Origin: Synergistaceae bacterium
GTDB taxonomy: Bacteria > Synergistota > Synergistia > Synergistales > Aminithiophilaceae
DNA: 64,000 nucleotides
Direction of reading: 5' to 3'
Assembly: GCA_016756725.1 (NCBI GenBank)
Contig: JAESII010000008.1
Coordinates: 1-64,000, forward strand
Numbering within the stretch: the stretch's first letter is position 1; each line of letters begins with the position of its first letter. The translations under genes and the position numbers were made by a program. Shown here piece after piece: positions 43,451-52,876 of the stretch. The notes below the pieces were generated by a model. That model searched no databases, was not told the origin of the DNA, and saw only the letters and a program-made list of their open reading frames with translations.

Positions 43451-44878
43451 TCAGCTCTGGCCGCCCTCGGCCTCTGGCTCGTGGCGACGGGCTTTCTCGG
43501 GGCCTGAGCCGTTCCCGCCCTGGGGCGGGTGGGCCGCTTCTTTGGATCGAAGCTGGGCCAGCTGGCGGCGGAAGAAGAAGAAGGTGACCGATGCCGAGAT
43601 GACGTCGGCTCCGGGGAAGGCATACCAGACGCCCTTGAGGCCGAAAAGGGGCGGCAGGAAGAAGAGGAGGGGCAGGAAGAAGAGGACCTGTCGCGACAGG
43701 GAGAGGAAGAAGGCCGGACGGGCCTTGCCCAGGGCCTGAAAGAGGGCGGCGCCGATGATCTGGAAGCCGATGAGGCAGAAGGCGGCCGTCATGACCCGGA
43801 AGGAGCGGGCCCCCAGTTCTCTCAGCGTCGCGTCGGGCGTGAAGAGGCCGAAGATGGGACCCGGGAAGAGCTGGACCAGGACCCAGGCCAGGGAGGACCA
43901 GGCCGTGGCGAGGAGGATCGAAAGCAGAATGGCCCGGCGGGCCCGGCCGTAGAGGCGGGCTCCGTAGTTGTAACCCAGGATGGGCTGCATGCCCTGGGCG
44001 ATGCCGAAGATGGGCATGAAGGCCATGGAGAGGGAGCGGCTGACGACGCTGTAGGCGGCGACGGCCATGTCGCCGCCGTAGAGGGCCGACGAGCGGACGA
44101 CGAGGGTGACGATGAGGCTGTTGGCCGAAAGGCGGGCGAATTCGGAGGAGCCCACGGCGAGCATTTCCGAAAGGATCGCCCTCTGGGGACAAAGATGTCC
44201 CCACCGGAGGCGGAGGACGCTCCTGCCCGTGAGGTAGTAAAGAGAAAGCCAGACGACGACGGCTCCCTGGGCGATGACTGTGGCCCAGGCGGCACCGGCG
44301 ATGCCCATCCGGAAGCCGAAGATGAAAAGGGGGTCGAGGACGATGTTGGTCAAAGCCGAGACGAACATGGTGATCATGGCGATGGAGGCGTTGCCCTCGG
44401 CCCGGACGGCGTTGTTGAGGCCGACGCCGAAGACCTGGAGGGGCAGGCCGAAGAGGATGATCGAGACGTAGTCCCTAGCGTAGGGGAAGATTTCCTCCGT
44501 GGCGCCCAGCAGTCTCAGGAAGGGATTGAGGTTGAGGTAGACCAGGGCCGCCGCCGCCAGCCCCAGCGTGACGGCGGTGGTGACGAGCGTGCCCAGGGTG
44601 CGGTCGGCCCGTTCCACATTGCCCGCCCCCAGGCTCCGGGAGATGAGGGAGGCGGCGCCGACGCCGCCCGTAGTGGCCACGGCCATGATCATGAGCTGAA
44701 AGGGAAAGGCGACGGCTGTCGCCGCCAGGCCGAGGGGGCCGACGCCGTGGCCGATGAAGAAGGCGTCGACGAGGTTGTATGAGGCCTGGACGAACATGCC
44801 GACCATGGCCGGCAGGGAAAGCTGGAGAAGCAGGCGGCCGATGGGGGTCTCGCCGAGGAACCGAGTCCGTTCGTTCAA
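43451..44878 (-). CDS. MATE-family multidrug/Na+ efflux transporter
   Basis: 475 residues, TTG at 44878 with AAGGAGCG upstream. Twelve hydrophobic segments in two related halves. The start region TPIGRLLLQLSLPAMVGMFVQ, then YNLVDAFFIGHGVGPLGLAA, is typical of MATE proteins, as are VGAASLISRSLGAG and GIAQGMQPILGYNYGAR. It exports drugs or metabolites against Na+/H+. It lies 59 bp downstream of the ABC ATPase, where a MacB-like permease would be expected. The C-terminal ~25 residues are charged and proline-rich. Confidence 0.9.
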   Translation of the reverse strand: MNERTRFLGETPIGRLLLQLSLPAMVGMFVQASYNLVDAFFIGHGVGPLGLAATAVAFPFQLMIMAVATTGGVGAASLISRSLGAGNVERADRTLGTLVTTAVTLGLAAAALVYLNLNPFLRLLGATEEIFPYARDYVSIILFGLPLQVFGVGLNNAVRAEGNASIAMITMFVSALTNIVLDPLFIFGFRMGIAGAAWATVIAQGAVVVWLSLYYLTGRSVLRLRWGHLCPQRAILSEMLAVGSSEFARLSANSLIVTLVVRSSALYGGDMAVAAYSVVSRSLSMAFMPIFGIAQGMQPILGYNYGARLYGRARRAILLSILLATAWSSLAWVLVQLFPGPIFGLFTPDATLRELGARSFRVMTAAFCLIGFQIIGAALFQALGKARPAFFLSLSRQVLFFLPLLFFLPPLFGLKGVWYAFPGADVISASVTFFFFRRQLAQLRSKEAAHPPQGGNGSGPEKARRHEPEAEGGQS

Positions 44879-44937
44879 GAAGATCGCTCCTTCCTAAACG
44901 ATCAGGATACACGATCGGCTCTTCCCGGGCCAGGCGG

Positions 44938-45639
44938 TCAGCCCACCTTCCGTTTCCGCACCGGCTCGTCGTCGACGATGAGGCCGTCGCGGACGGTGAC
45001 GATCCGCTTGGCGTAGAGGGCCATGTCGGGCTCGTGGGTGACGAGGATGATCGTGATACCCTCGCCGTCGTTGAGGCTCTGGAAAAGGCTCATGATCTCC
45101 TCGCTCGTCGCCGAGTCGAGGTTGCCTGTCGGCTCGTCGGCGAGTATGAGGGGTGCCCCCCCGACGAGGGCCCTGGCGATGGCGACGCGCTGCTGCTGCC
45201 CTCCCGAGAGCTGGTGGGGCTGGTGGTGCTCTCGCCCCTCGAGGCCGACGAGGCGCAGGGCCTCCTTGGCCCGGCGGTGACGCTCTCTCAGGCCGATTCC
45301 GCCGTAGAGCATGGGGAGCTCGACGTTCTCCAGGGCCGTCGTCCGGGCCAGGAGGTTGAAGCCCTGGAAGACGAAGCCGATGGTCTGGTTCCGCGTCCGC
45401 GCCAGGTCGTCGCCGGAGAGACGGGCCACGTCGCGCCCTTCGAGGTGGTATTCGCCCCGGCTGGGCGTGTCGAGGCAGCCCAGGATGTTCATGAGCGTCG
45501 ACTTGCCCGATCCCGAGGCGCCCATGACGGCGACGAATTCGCCCCGGCCGATGTCGAGGCTGATGCCGCGGAGGGCGTGGACGGGAATTTCTCCGAGGCT
45601 GTAGGTCTTGTGGATGTCCCGCAGCTCGATGAGGGCCAT
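44938..45639 (-). CDS. MacB/LolD-type ABC transporter ATP-binding protein
   Basis: 233 residues. GASGSGKSTLMNILGCLD (Walker A), LSGGQQQRVAIARAL (signature), ILADEPTGNLD (Walker B) and VTHEPD (H-loop) are intact, with the MacB-like KTYSLGEIPVHALRGISL start. It starts 2 bp after macA. Usually the ATPase is fused to, or followed by, the four-helix MacB permease. None is encoded here, so the permease must be elsewhere or the system is broken. Confidence 0.9.
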   Translation of the reverse strand: MALIELRDIHKTYSLGEIPVHALRGISLDIGRGEFVAVMGASGSGKSTLMNILGCLDTPSRGEYHLEGRDVARLSGDDLARTRNQTIGFVFQGFNLLARTTALENVELPMLYGGIGLRERHRRAKEALRLVGLEGREHHQPHQLSGGQQQRVAIARALVGGAPLILADEPTGNLDSATSEEIMSLFQSLNDGEGITIILVTHEPDMALYAKRIVTVRDGLIVDDEPVRKRKVG

Positions 45640-45641
45640 CG

Positions 45642-46823
45642 CTAGAGGCGCATCCTCGGCGAGCTCGTTCCGCCCGAGCCGGAGCTGAGCACGGCCGTGA
45701 CCACTTCGAGGCCCTCGTCGACGTTGCCGGAGATCTCGACGTAGCTGCCGTCGCTGAGTCCCGTCGTGACGGGGATGGGCCTGAGGTCTGTCGTCCAGAT
45801 CCTTGTCCCCTGGCCGTTCGCGGCGGCTCCACCCTGTTTTCGCCCCTGGCCGCCTCCCTGGGCCGAAGGCTGAGGGACAGGCGGCACGAAGCGGAGAGCC
45901 GCGGCGGCCACCTTGAGGACGTTTTTGGCCGTGGCGACCTCGATCTCGACGTTGGCCGTCATGCCCGGCTTGAGCTTCATCTCGGGGTTGTCGACGCGGA
46001 TGATGGTCCGGTAGGTGACGACGTTCTCCGAAGAAGAGGGTTCGAGGCGGATCTGGTGGACGTAGCCCCGGAAGAGATCGTCGGGGTAGGCGTCAACGGT
46101 GAAAGAGACCTTCAGCCCCTCTTTCAGGTAGCCGATGTCAGCCTCGTCGACGTCGGCCTCGACCTGCATCTGCGTCAGGTCCTCGGCGATGGTGAAGAGA
46201 GTGGGGGTCTGGTAGCTGGCGGCGACGGTCTGGCCGGCGCTGATGTTCTTGCCGACGACGACGCCGTTGACGGGCGAGACGATGCGGGTGTAGCCCAGGT
46301 TGGCCTCGGCCCGGCGGAGGGCGGCTTCGGCCTGGGCGACGGAGGCCCGGGCCGAGGCCAACCTGGCCCGGGTCGTGGCGAGGGCCCGCTCGGCGTCGTC
46401 CACGTCGGCGGCGGCGATGAAGTCCTTCTCGAAAAGGTTGCGGCGCCGTTTGAGGGTCCGCTCGGCGTCGTCCACGTTGGCCTGTGCCTCGACGACGGAG
46501 GCCCGGGCGGCGGCCAGGTCGGCCAAGGCGCGATCCCGTTCGGCCTCGAAGAGGGTGCTTTCGATGGTGGCGATGACCTGTCCCTTGGTGACGGTCGAAT
46601 TGTAGTCGGCGTAGAGCTCCCGGATCGTGCCCGAGACCTGGGTGCCCACCTCGACGGTGTTGACGGCCTGGATCTTGCCCGTCGCCGTGACGGTCTGGAC
46701 GATGTCGCCCCGGGTGACGGTGGTCGTCAGAAGCTGGGGCGCCGCCTCGGGCCTGTTGAAGTAGTGGTAAAGGCCCCAGCCAGTGCCGCTGAAAAGAAGC
46801 AGCAGGAGGATCAGTTTTTTCAT
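45642..46823 (-). CDS. MacA/HlyD-family periplasmic adaptor
   Basis: 393 residues with an N-terminal membrane anchor (LILLLLLFSGTGWGLYHYF). The lipoyl half-motif TGKIQAVNTVEVGTQVSGTI is followed by an alpha-hairpin with heptads (AASVVEAQANVDDAERTLKRR) and VSPVNGVVVGKNISAGQTV, in the order of MacA/HlyD adaptors. It bridges an inner-membrane ABC permease and a TolC channel. Lies 3 bp after the TolC-like gene. Gln/Gly-rich insertion near residue 330. Confidence 0.9.
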   Translation of the reverse strand: MKKLILLLLLFSGTGWGLYHYFNRPEAAPQLLTTTVTRGDIVQTVTATGKIQAVNTVEVGTQVSGTIRELYADYNSTVTKGQVIATIESTLFEAERDRALADLAAARASVVEAQANVDDAERTLKRRRNLFEKDFIAAADVDDAERALATTRARLASARASVAQAEAALRRAEANLGYTRIVSPVNGVVVGKNISAGQTVAASYQTPTLFTIAEDLTQMQVEADVDEADIGYLKEGLKVSFTVDAYPDDLFRGYVHQIRLEPSSSENVVTYRTIIRVDNPEMKLKPGMTANVEIEVATAKNVLKVAAAALRFVPPVPQPSAQGGGQGRKQGGAAANGQGTRIWTTDLRPIPVTTGLSDGSYVEISGNVDEGLEVVTAVLSSGSGGTSSPRMRL

Positions 46824-46826
46824 GAT

Positions 46827-48095
46827 CTATCGGTCTCCCTCGCTCGTGATGGACGTCGCCGTCGCCTTTTCCAGCCCCGCCAAGGCCAGGTGATGGTCGT
46901 AGAGAGCCTGGTTACGGTCCTTCAGGGCCCGGCTGTAGGCCTCGGTGGCCTGGCTGACCTCGAGGGAGCTGCCGACGCCGACGGCGTAGCGCCCCTGGGC
47001 GAGATCAAGGTTCTCTTTGGCCTGGGTCAGGTTCAGTTCCGTCGTGTTCCGGTTTTCCAGGGCCTCCGTCAGGGAAAGGAGAGCCTGACGGACCTCGTGG
47101 ATGACAGCGAGGCGAAGCGATGTCTCCCTGGCCTTTGCCCTCTCGACGGCTGCCTCGGCCTCGCGGACCTGGGCGGCCGTCAGCCCCCCGTCAGCGACGG
47201 GGAGGGAGAAAGTCAGCGAAGCCCGCCACTGGCCGTCATCGCCGTCGGACCAGTCGTAGCCGCCCGAGGCGGAAAGCTCGCCGGCCATCCCCTTGGCGGC
47301 GACAGTGCGGTTCATTTCGGCTGCCCGGAGGGCCTCGCGGCGGGCTCGCAGGTCGGGGCGGAGCGAGAGGGCCCGATCGACGGCCGATTCCTCATCGAAG
47401 CCTGTCCGGGGAGGCGCTTCGGGCTCGGCGATGTCGTAGTCCGGGGCCGCCTCGATGGCCAGAAGCTTCTCCAGAGCCGACCGGGCCAGGGCCAGGTTCG
47501 CCTGGGCCCGGGTGAGCTCCAGCCGGGCCTGGCCGAGATCGACGCGGGCTGCGGTGACGTCCGACTTCGGCGCCAGTCCCGCGTCGTAGGTGGCCTCGGC
47601 CTGGCGGAGCTGGGTCTCGTAGAGGGCCAGGCTTTCCCGGGCCGTCTGGAGATCCCAGCGGCGGCGGAGCAGCTCATAGAAGGCGGACTGGACGTCGTAG
47701 ATGAGGCCGATCCTGGCCCAGGCGACGGCGGACTTGGCCTCGTCCAGGCCGGCCCTGGCTGCCTCAAGGGCCTTCTGGCTCTTGAGGCCGTCGGTCAGGA
47801 GTTGCCGGACCGAGAGATCGGCCTGCGTCGTGTCGCTCCCCTCGCCTCGGCTGTGCGTCGACGAAAGGCCGATCGAAGGCTTGAGAGGGGCTCTCTTTTG
47901 GTCGACGAAGGCCTCGGCGCCGCTGACTCCGGCCTCTTCGGCGGCCAGGTCGGGATTGGCCGCCAGGGCGATGGCGATGCACCGTTCGAGGGTGAGGGTC
48001 TCGCCGGGATCGATCGTTTCAGCCTCGGCGGCGAGGGAGAATACGAGTAGAACGGAAATAAGGACGGCCAGGGCCGTTCCCTGCCTTTTTCCCAT
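46827..48095 (-). CDS. TolC-like outer-membrane efflux protein
   Basis: 422 residues from the ATG at 48095, after CCAAGGAGG; a frame to 48137 is unlikely. Signal peptide 1-24 (ending AEAE). Two OEP repeats with long coiled-coil helices (LDEAKSAVAWARIGLIYDVQ, ESLALYETQLRQAEATYDAG, and their C-terminal counterparts with NLTQAKENLDLAQGRYAVG). It forms the trimeric channel for the MacA-type adaptor that follows. First gene of the tolC-macA-ATPase unit. Confidence 0.9.
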   Translation of the reverse strand: MGKRQGTALAVLISVLLVFSLAAEAETIDPGETLTLERCIAIALAANPDLAAEEAGVSGAEAFVDQKRAPLKPSIGLSSTHSRGEGSDTTQADLSVRQLLTDGLKSQKALEAARAGLDEAKSAVAWARIGLIYDVQSAFYELLRRRWDLQTARESLALYETQLRQAEATYDAGLAPKSDVTAARVDLGQARLELTRAQANLALARSALEKLLAIEAAPDYDIAEPEAPPRTGFDEESAVDRALSLRPDLRARREALRAAEMNRTVAAKGMAGELSASGGYDWSDGDDGQWRASLTFSLPVADGGLTAAQVREAEAAVERAKARETSLRLAVIHEVRQALLSLTEALENRNTTELNLTQAKENLDLAQGRYAVGVGSSLEVSQATEAYSRALKDRNQALYDHHLALAGLEKATATSITSEGDR

Positions 48096-48350
48096 GACAT
48101 GCCTCCTTGGGGAAACGGTTTTCGTCGTTGTCCGCAAGTTATTCTACCCCCAAGCGGCCTTGACTCTATCCGTACGATAACTCACTTTACAGCCAAATTC
48201 CCGAAGGTGCGTTCATTATGCGTTTCTCCGCACGGTGCCTGAAAGAGCTCTTTGCTGTAAACTTGTTTAAATGAGCAGAATGACAGGGAAGGGACGGTTC
48301 CCGACGCATTCCGTGTGTTTTTCGTGGCCCTGAGCCGGGAGGTGGAGATG

Positions 48351-49589
48351 ATGAGAAGAACCTGTGCTGTCGTCGCGTTGCTCTGGAGTCTGTTCGTGTT
48401 TCTGGAAGGTGTTCCGGCGGAGGCAATTACCTTCAGCAGTCAGGGAGCCGACGGCGGCAGCACCGCCCCGGCGCCGGTCGTGACGGGAAGCGGCGCACCG
48501 CGGCCCGCCTCGGGCAAGAGAAATGCCGCCCCCCTTGTCCTTCCCCTCGACAAGGAGAGCAAGGGCCGGATGGGCGAGGCCATCTCCCTCGTCCAGGCCA
48601 CGGGCTTCCAAGCGAAGCTGGCCATGATGGAACTCGAGCGGATCGAGGAGCAGGGGGCGACGACAGCAGAGATTGCCGCCCGTCTTGACCATGCCTACAA
48701 GTCCTTCGAGGCCATGGAGAAGGCGGCCAAGGGTCTCGATGACACGGTCAAGCTCACCCGGCTGGCCCTGGAGGGACATCTGGGTCCGAAAGAGCGTCTG
48801 GCCGCCCTGGCCGACCTCTTTGCCGTCCTGCCCGCCGAGGCCTTTGATGACATGTCGTCGATGGCGACGCAGGCCATCCAGAACGAGATCGGCAAGATCG
48901 CCGGCGGGGCGAGGCTGACCTATGAGAAGGCCCTGTCCACCCTCTCCAGTGGGGCCAAGGCCGTGGGGGACTTTGCCTCCAAGGCGAAAAATGCTGTAAA
49001 AAGCGGCTTTGACAAGGTCGTCGGAACGCTGACGACGCCCGTCGCCTACGCCCACACCAAGGTCAGCCAGGTCGTGGGCTGGGAGGGCTGGGCCAAGACG
49101 ATGGCCGTCACCAAATTCGCCTGCACTGTCACCGTCGGCACCGCAGGGCTTGTCGTCGCCATCACGACCCTGCCCGCCACGGCTGTGGCGGCGCCTCTCG
49201 TCGCCGTCGGCGTCTACACGGCGACCAACATCGGTGCCGGCCTCTCCCTGGTGAACGACCTCAACGAGATCGACGGGCGCTCCTCGCCGGGGCTCGAGTC
49301 CTCTTCCTACGCGATCAGCAAGACAACGGCCGTCATCGGCCTCGTTCAGGGAGGGAGCCCGGGCGAGATTCTCGTCAACGTCATCGGCGGTTCCATGGAC
49401 GACATGACCGTCGGGCGCGAGATGACGCCCGCCGAGGTGGACAGCTTCGTCAAGGAACAGGAAGAGAAGATGGAGCGCAAAGGGCTTCACGTGCCCTACA
49501 GGCCACCGGCAGACAGAACGCCTTCCGGCGGCGGCGGAGACAACGGCGGAGGCGGCAGCGGCGGAGGCTGCGGCGACGGCTGCAGCTGA
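48351..49589 (+). CDS. Secreted helical protein with Gly-rich Cys tail, function unknown
   Basis: About 412 residues, ATG at 48351 (48348 also possible) after GGGAGGTGG. Signal peptide 1-~26 (VFLEGVPAEA). Mostly alpha-helical, with KAVGDFASKAKNAVKSGFDK and a hydrophobic hairpin (VTVGTAGLVVAITTLPATAVAAPLVAVGV, positions ~255-283) that could insert in a membrane. The tail is Gly-rich and ends GGGCGDGCS. No family recognised. Divergent from the tolC gene across 255 bp. The hydrophobic hairpin with a flexible Cys tail resembles secreted pore-forming or autotransported effectors, but this is speculation. Confidence 0.65.
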   Translation: MRRTCAVVALLWSLFVFLEGVPAEAITFSSQGADGGSTAPAPVVTGSGAPRPASGKRNAAPLVLPLDKESKGRMGEAISLVQATGFQAKLAMMELERIEEQGATTAEIAARLDHAYKSFEAMEKAAKGLDDTVKLTRLALEGHLGPKERLAALADLFAVLPAEAFDDMSSMATQAIQNEIGKIAGGARLTYEKALSTLSSGAKAVGDFASKAKNAVKSGFDKVVGTLTTPVAYAHTKVSQVVGWEGWAKTMAVTKFACTVTVGTAGLVVAITTLPATAVAAPLVAVGVYTATNIGAGLSLVNDLNEIDGRSSPGLESSSYAISKTTAVIGLVQGGSPGEILVNVIGGSMDDMTVGREMTPAEVDSFVKEQEEKMERKGLHVPYRPPADRTPSGGGGDNGGGGSGGGCGDGCS

Positions 49590-49594
49590 TGTCT

Positions 49595-50985
49595 CGGAGG
49601 GCGGGCGTCTCGCCCGCCGAAGGGCCGAAGGCCCTTGGGGTTTTAACCGGCGCGGACAGAATGACCTCGCTGCGAAAAGCAAACCTCAAAGACCAAGCGG
49701 GCCTTTCGGGGGGCGGGCGTCCTCGCCCGCCGAAGGGCCGAAGGCCCTTAGGGTCCTAAACGACACGACAGAATGACCTCGCTGCGAAGAGCAAACCCAA
49801 AGAACAAGCGGGCCTTTCGGAGGGCGGGCGTCTCGCCCGCCGAAGGGCCGAAGGCCCTTGGGGTTTTAACCGACGAAGACAGAATGACCTCGCTGCGAAA
49901 GAACGAAAGTCAAAACCTGCGGGCCTGCAAACCGGCCCGCCCGCGGCCAGGATGGCCGCGCCCCGGAAAGGCCGTGTTTTTCGGGGGGCGGGCGTCTCGC
50001 CCGCCGAAGGGCCGAAGGCCCTTAGGGTCCTAACCGACACGCCAGAATGACCTCGCTGCGAAAGAACGAAAGTCAAAACCGGCGGGCCTTTCGGAGGGCG
50101 GGCGTCTCGCCCGCCGAAGGGCCGAAGGCCCTTGGGGTTTTAACCGACGAAGACAGAATGACCTCGCTGCGAAAGAACGAAAGTCAAAACCTGCGGGCCT
50201 GTGAACTGGCCCGCTCGCGGCCAGGATGGCCGCGCCCCGAAAGAGCAAACCCCCAGGACCTGAGGGTTCTCGGGGGGCGGGCGTCTCGCCCGCCGAAGGG
50301 CCGAAGGCCCTTAGGGTCCTAAACGACGCGACAGAGTATCCTCGCTGCGAAAGAACGAAAGTCAAAACCGGCGGGCCTGCAAACCGGCCCGCCCGCGGCC
50401 AAGATGGCCGCGCCCCGAAAGAGCAAACCCCCAGGACCTGAGGGTTCTCGGAGGGCGGGCGTCCTCGCCCGCCGAAGGGCCGAAGGCCCTTAGGGGTTTA
50501 ACCGACGAAGACAGAATGACCTCGCCGCGAAGAGCAAACCCAAAGAACAAGCGGGCCTGCAAACCGGCCCGCCCGCGGCCAAGATGGCCGCGCCCCGGAA
50601 GGGCCGTGTTTTCCGGGGGGCGGGCCAATGCGCCCGCCGAAGGGCCGAAGGCCCTTGGGGTTTTAACCGGCGCGGACAGAATGACCTCACTGCGAAGAGC
50701 AAACCCAAAGAACAAGCGGGCCTTTCGGGGGGCGGGCGTCTCGCCCGCCGAAGGGCCGAAGGCCCTTAGGGTCCTAACCGATACGACAGAATGACCTCGC
50801 TGCGAAAAACAAACCCAAAGACCGAGCGGGCCTGTGCCCCGGCCCGCCCGCGGACGGGACGTCCGCGCTCCGAGAAACCTAAAACCAACCCCATCGCGGA
50901 CGGGACGTCCGCGCTCCGGAAGATCAAACCCCAGACCCTCGCGGCCAGGATGGCCGTGCCCCGGAAGGGCCGAAGGCCTTTGGGG
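49595..50985 (-). repeat. REP-like palindromic repeat array R8, reverse orientation
   Basis: About 1.4 kb of the same hairpin modules as R1-R7 but in the opposite orientation (GGGCCGAAGGCCCTTAGG, CGCGGCCAGGATGGCCGCG and GGCGGGCGTCTCGCCCGCC on the + strand). CTTAGGGTCCTAA or CTTGGGGTTTTAA linkers recur about nine times. It lies between the secreted protein gene and the convergent CHASE2/HD-GYP gene, 36 kb from the main island. Open frames within are spurious. Confidence 0.9.
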
Positions 50986-51005
50986 TCTTCTCTGGAGTCT
51001 CCAGG

Positions 51006-51137
51006 ATGCCTCACTTTTGCTGTCCCGTCGACGCCATTCTTTTCGGCGAGAGGAGCCGCGGCAAGGGGCGCTACAGCGAGGCCTTCAGGGACGAGCTCTT
51101 CCGAAAGACCTTCAACCGAGAGGTGCCGCCGGCCTAG
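51006..51137 (+). CDS. Small reading frame after the repeat array
   Basis: A 43-residue frame, too short for usual calling, starts at ATG 51006 and ends TAG 51135-51137: MPHFCCPVDAILFGERSRGK followed by GRYSEAFRDELFRKTFNREV. Third positions are almost all G or C, as in real genes here, and the 3' end overlaps the convergent HD-GYP stop. GGAG lies upstream. It may be a real small protein or the last part of a gene interrupted by array R8. Confidence 0.4.
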   Translation: MPHFCCPVDAILFGERSRGKGRYSEAFRDELFRKTFNREVPPA

Positions 51138-52876
51138 CTCGTGTCTTTCCGCGGCCGTTCTTCCTTCTCCCACCCGGCGACGACCGATTCGAGGGCGTCG
51201 ATGACGGTTCCGTCGAAGGTTTTGTCCCTTTCATCGCGGAAGAAGGCGAGGATCTTCTCCAGAGGCCATCCTTCCTTGTAGACGCGGCGGCTCAGGAGGG
51301 CGTCGAAGGTGTCGGCGACGGCGAGGATCCTGCCGGAGAGGCTGATGGCGTCGCCGGCGAGACCGTCGGGGTAGCCGCTGCCGTCGAGTTTTTCGTGATG
51401 TTCCGCCATGGCCCTGAAGGAGGTCTCCCTCAGAGGAACGGCCTCAAGGATTTCACGGCTTCTCAGGGGGTGGCTTCGGATGACGGCGTATTCCTCTTCG
51501 GTGAGACGGTCCGGTTTCCGGAGGATCGAATCGGGGATGCCGATCTTGCCCACGTCGTGGAGGAGGGCGCCGATGGCGAGGGCCTCGACCTCTTCGTCGG
51601 GGAGGTCCATTTCCCTGCCGAGCCGGGAGGCCAGTGCGGCGACCCGTTCCGAGTGGCCCCGCGTGTCGGGGTCCTTGGCGTCGACGGTGGCGACGATGGC
51701 CTTGACCGTTCCTTCGAAGGCTTCGAGGCGCTGCCGTTCCGACTCCCTGTGGAGGGCGTGAAGGCGCACGATGTGGGCGACGGGGAAGAGGAGGGCCGTT
51801 CCGGCGAGAGGGCCGAGGGGGGAGAACCAGAGGTTCCCCCCTGCCAGGAGGGCAAGGGGGGCGAGAGCTCCCGCTGCGACGAGCGTTCCCAGCAGAAGGA
51901 TGCTCCGGCGGGCCGGAAGAAGGGCCCCGATCAGGGCCGCGGCGAGGGAGAAGAGGGCTGCCGCCGTTGCCTGAGCCGTTGCCGGGATGCGGCGGAGGGG
52001 CTCCCTTTCCCGAAGGGCCTCGACGGCCAGGGCCAGGAAGACGGGCCCGGCCAGGGGGCGGACGGCCAGTCCCCTGGGGACGGGAAGAAGGTCCTGAAAG
52101 CCGATGCCGGCGACGTCGACGCCGACGATGACGAGTTTGCCGGCGAAGGATTTCCCGCCGGAACGGCCTTCGAGGACGTCGATGTACTCGTAGGTGGCCA
52201 GCGTCGTCTCGTCGATCTGGGGCAGCCAGAGCCGCTGTCCGTCAAGGGGGAGGTCGCGCCCGCCGAGGCGGAGCTTCAGGGGGCTGTCGGAGACGGCCTC
52301 GAGGGCCTCGCCGCTGTGAGCGAGATGGGCCGCCAAGGCCAGGGAGGGGAGGCTTTTTTCTCCGTAGGGCCAGAGGGGGATGGACTGGCGGTAGAGGCCG
52401 TCCACGTCGGGAAGGACGTTGGCTACGCCCAGGGCCGCAGCAGAACGGGCCAGATCGCCTTGGGGAAGGATCAGGGCCGGTTCGGGGCCGGTTTCCAGAT
52501 GGGCGGCGAGGACGACGTTCCCCTGTCCGGCGACGGCGGCGGCCAAGGCCCGGTCTTCGGAGGGCGCCGTCGCTTCGGGGAAGAGGAAGTCGAGGACGAC
52601 CGTCTTGGCCGGCGCAAGGCGGTCGACGAGGCGGCCGTGGACGGACCGGGGCCAGGGCCAGCGGCCCAGGGCCCGGAGGGAGGGCTCGCCGATGAGGATG
52701 AGGGCCATGTCGTCGGAAGCTTCCTTCGGGGGCAGAAAGGAGCGGTAGAGGTCCATGAGGGGGCGGTCGGCCCGGTCGAGAGCAGCCGGAGCGGTCAGGG
52801 GCAGCGCCGTGACGGCGGCGGCAAGCAGCAGAGGCAGGACGCCGTCGCGGAGCCGGAAGATCTTGCGATCCCTCAT
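51134..52876 (-). CDS. CHASE2-sensor HD-GYP domain phosphodiesterase
   Basis: 580 residues. An N-terminal membrane helix is followed by a periplasmic CHASE2 domain (~25-290; RPLMDLYRSFLPPKEASDD, FLFPEATAPSEDRALAAAV). Three membrane helices at ~300-370 follow, then an HD-GYP domain (~385-570) with HSERVAALASRLG, LLHDVGKIGIPDS and EHHEKLDGSGYPDGL complete. HD-GYP enzymes degrade cyclic-di-GMP. An intact catalytic set predicts activity under control of an extracellular cue. Its ATG overlaps the stop of the secreted LPP20-like gene. Confidence 0.9.
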   Translation of the reverse strand: MRDRKIFRLRDGVLPLLLAAAVTALPLTAPAALDRADRPLMDLYRSFLPPKEASDDMALILIGEPSLRALGRWPWPRSVHGRLVDRLAPAKTVVLDFLFPEATAPSEDRALAAAVAGQGNVVLAAHLETGPEPALILPQGDLARSAAALGVANVLPDVDGLYRQSIPLWPYGEKSLPSLALAAHLAHSGEALEAVSDSPLKLRLGGRDLPLDGQRLWLPQIDETTLATYEYIDVLEGRSGGKSFAGKLVIVGVDVAGIGFQDLLPVPRGLAVRPLAGPVFLALAVEALREREPLRRIPATAQATAAALFSLAAALIGALLPARRSILLLGTLVAAGALAPLALLAGGNLWFSPLGPLAGTALLFPVAHIVRLHALHRESERQRLEAFEGTVKAIVATVDAKDPDTRGHSERVAALASRLGREMDLPDEEVEALAIGALLHDVGKIGIPDSILRKPDRLTEEEYAVIRSHPLRSREILEAVPLRETSFRAMAEHHEKLDGSGYPDGLAGDAISLSGRILAVADTFDALLSRRVYKEGWPLEKILAFFRDERDKTFDGTVIDALESVVAGWEKEERPRKDTS

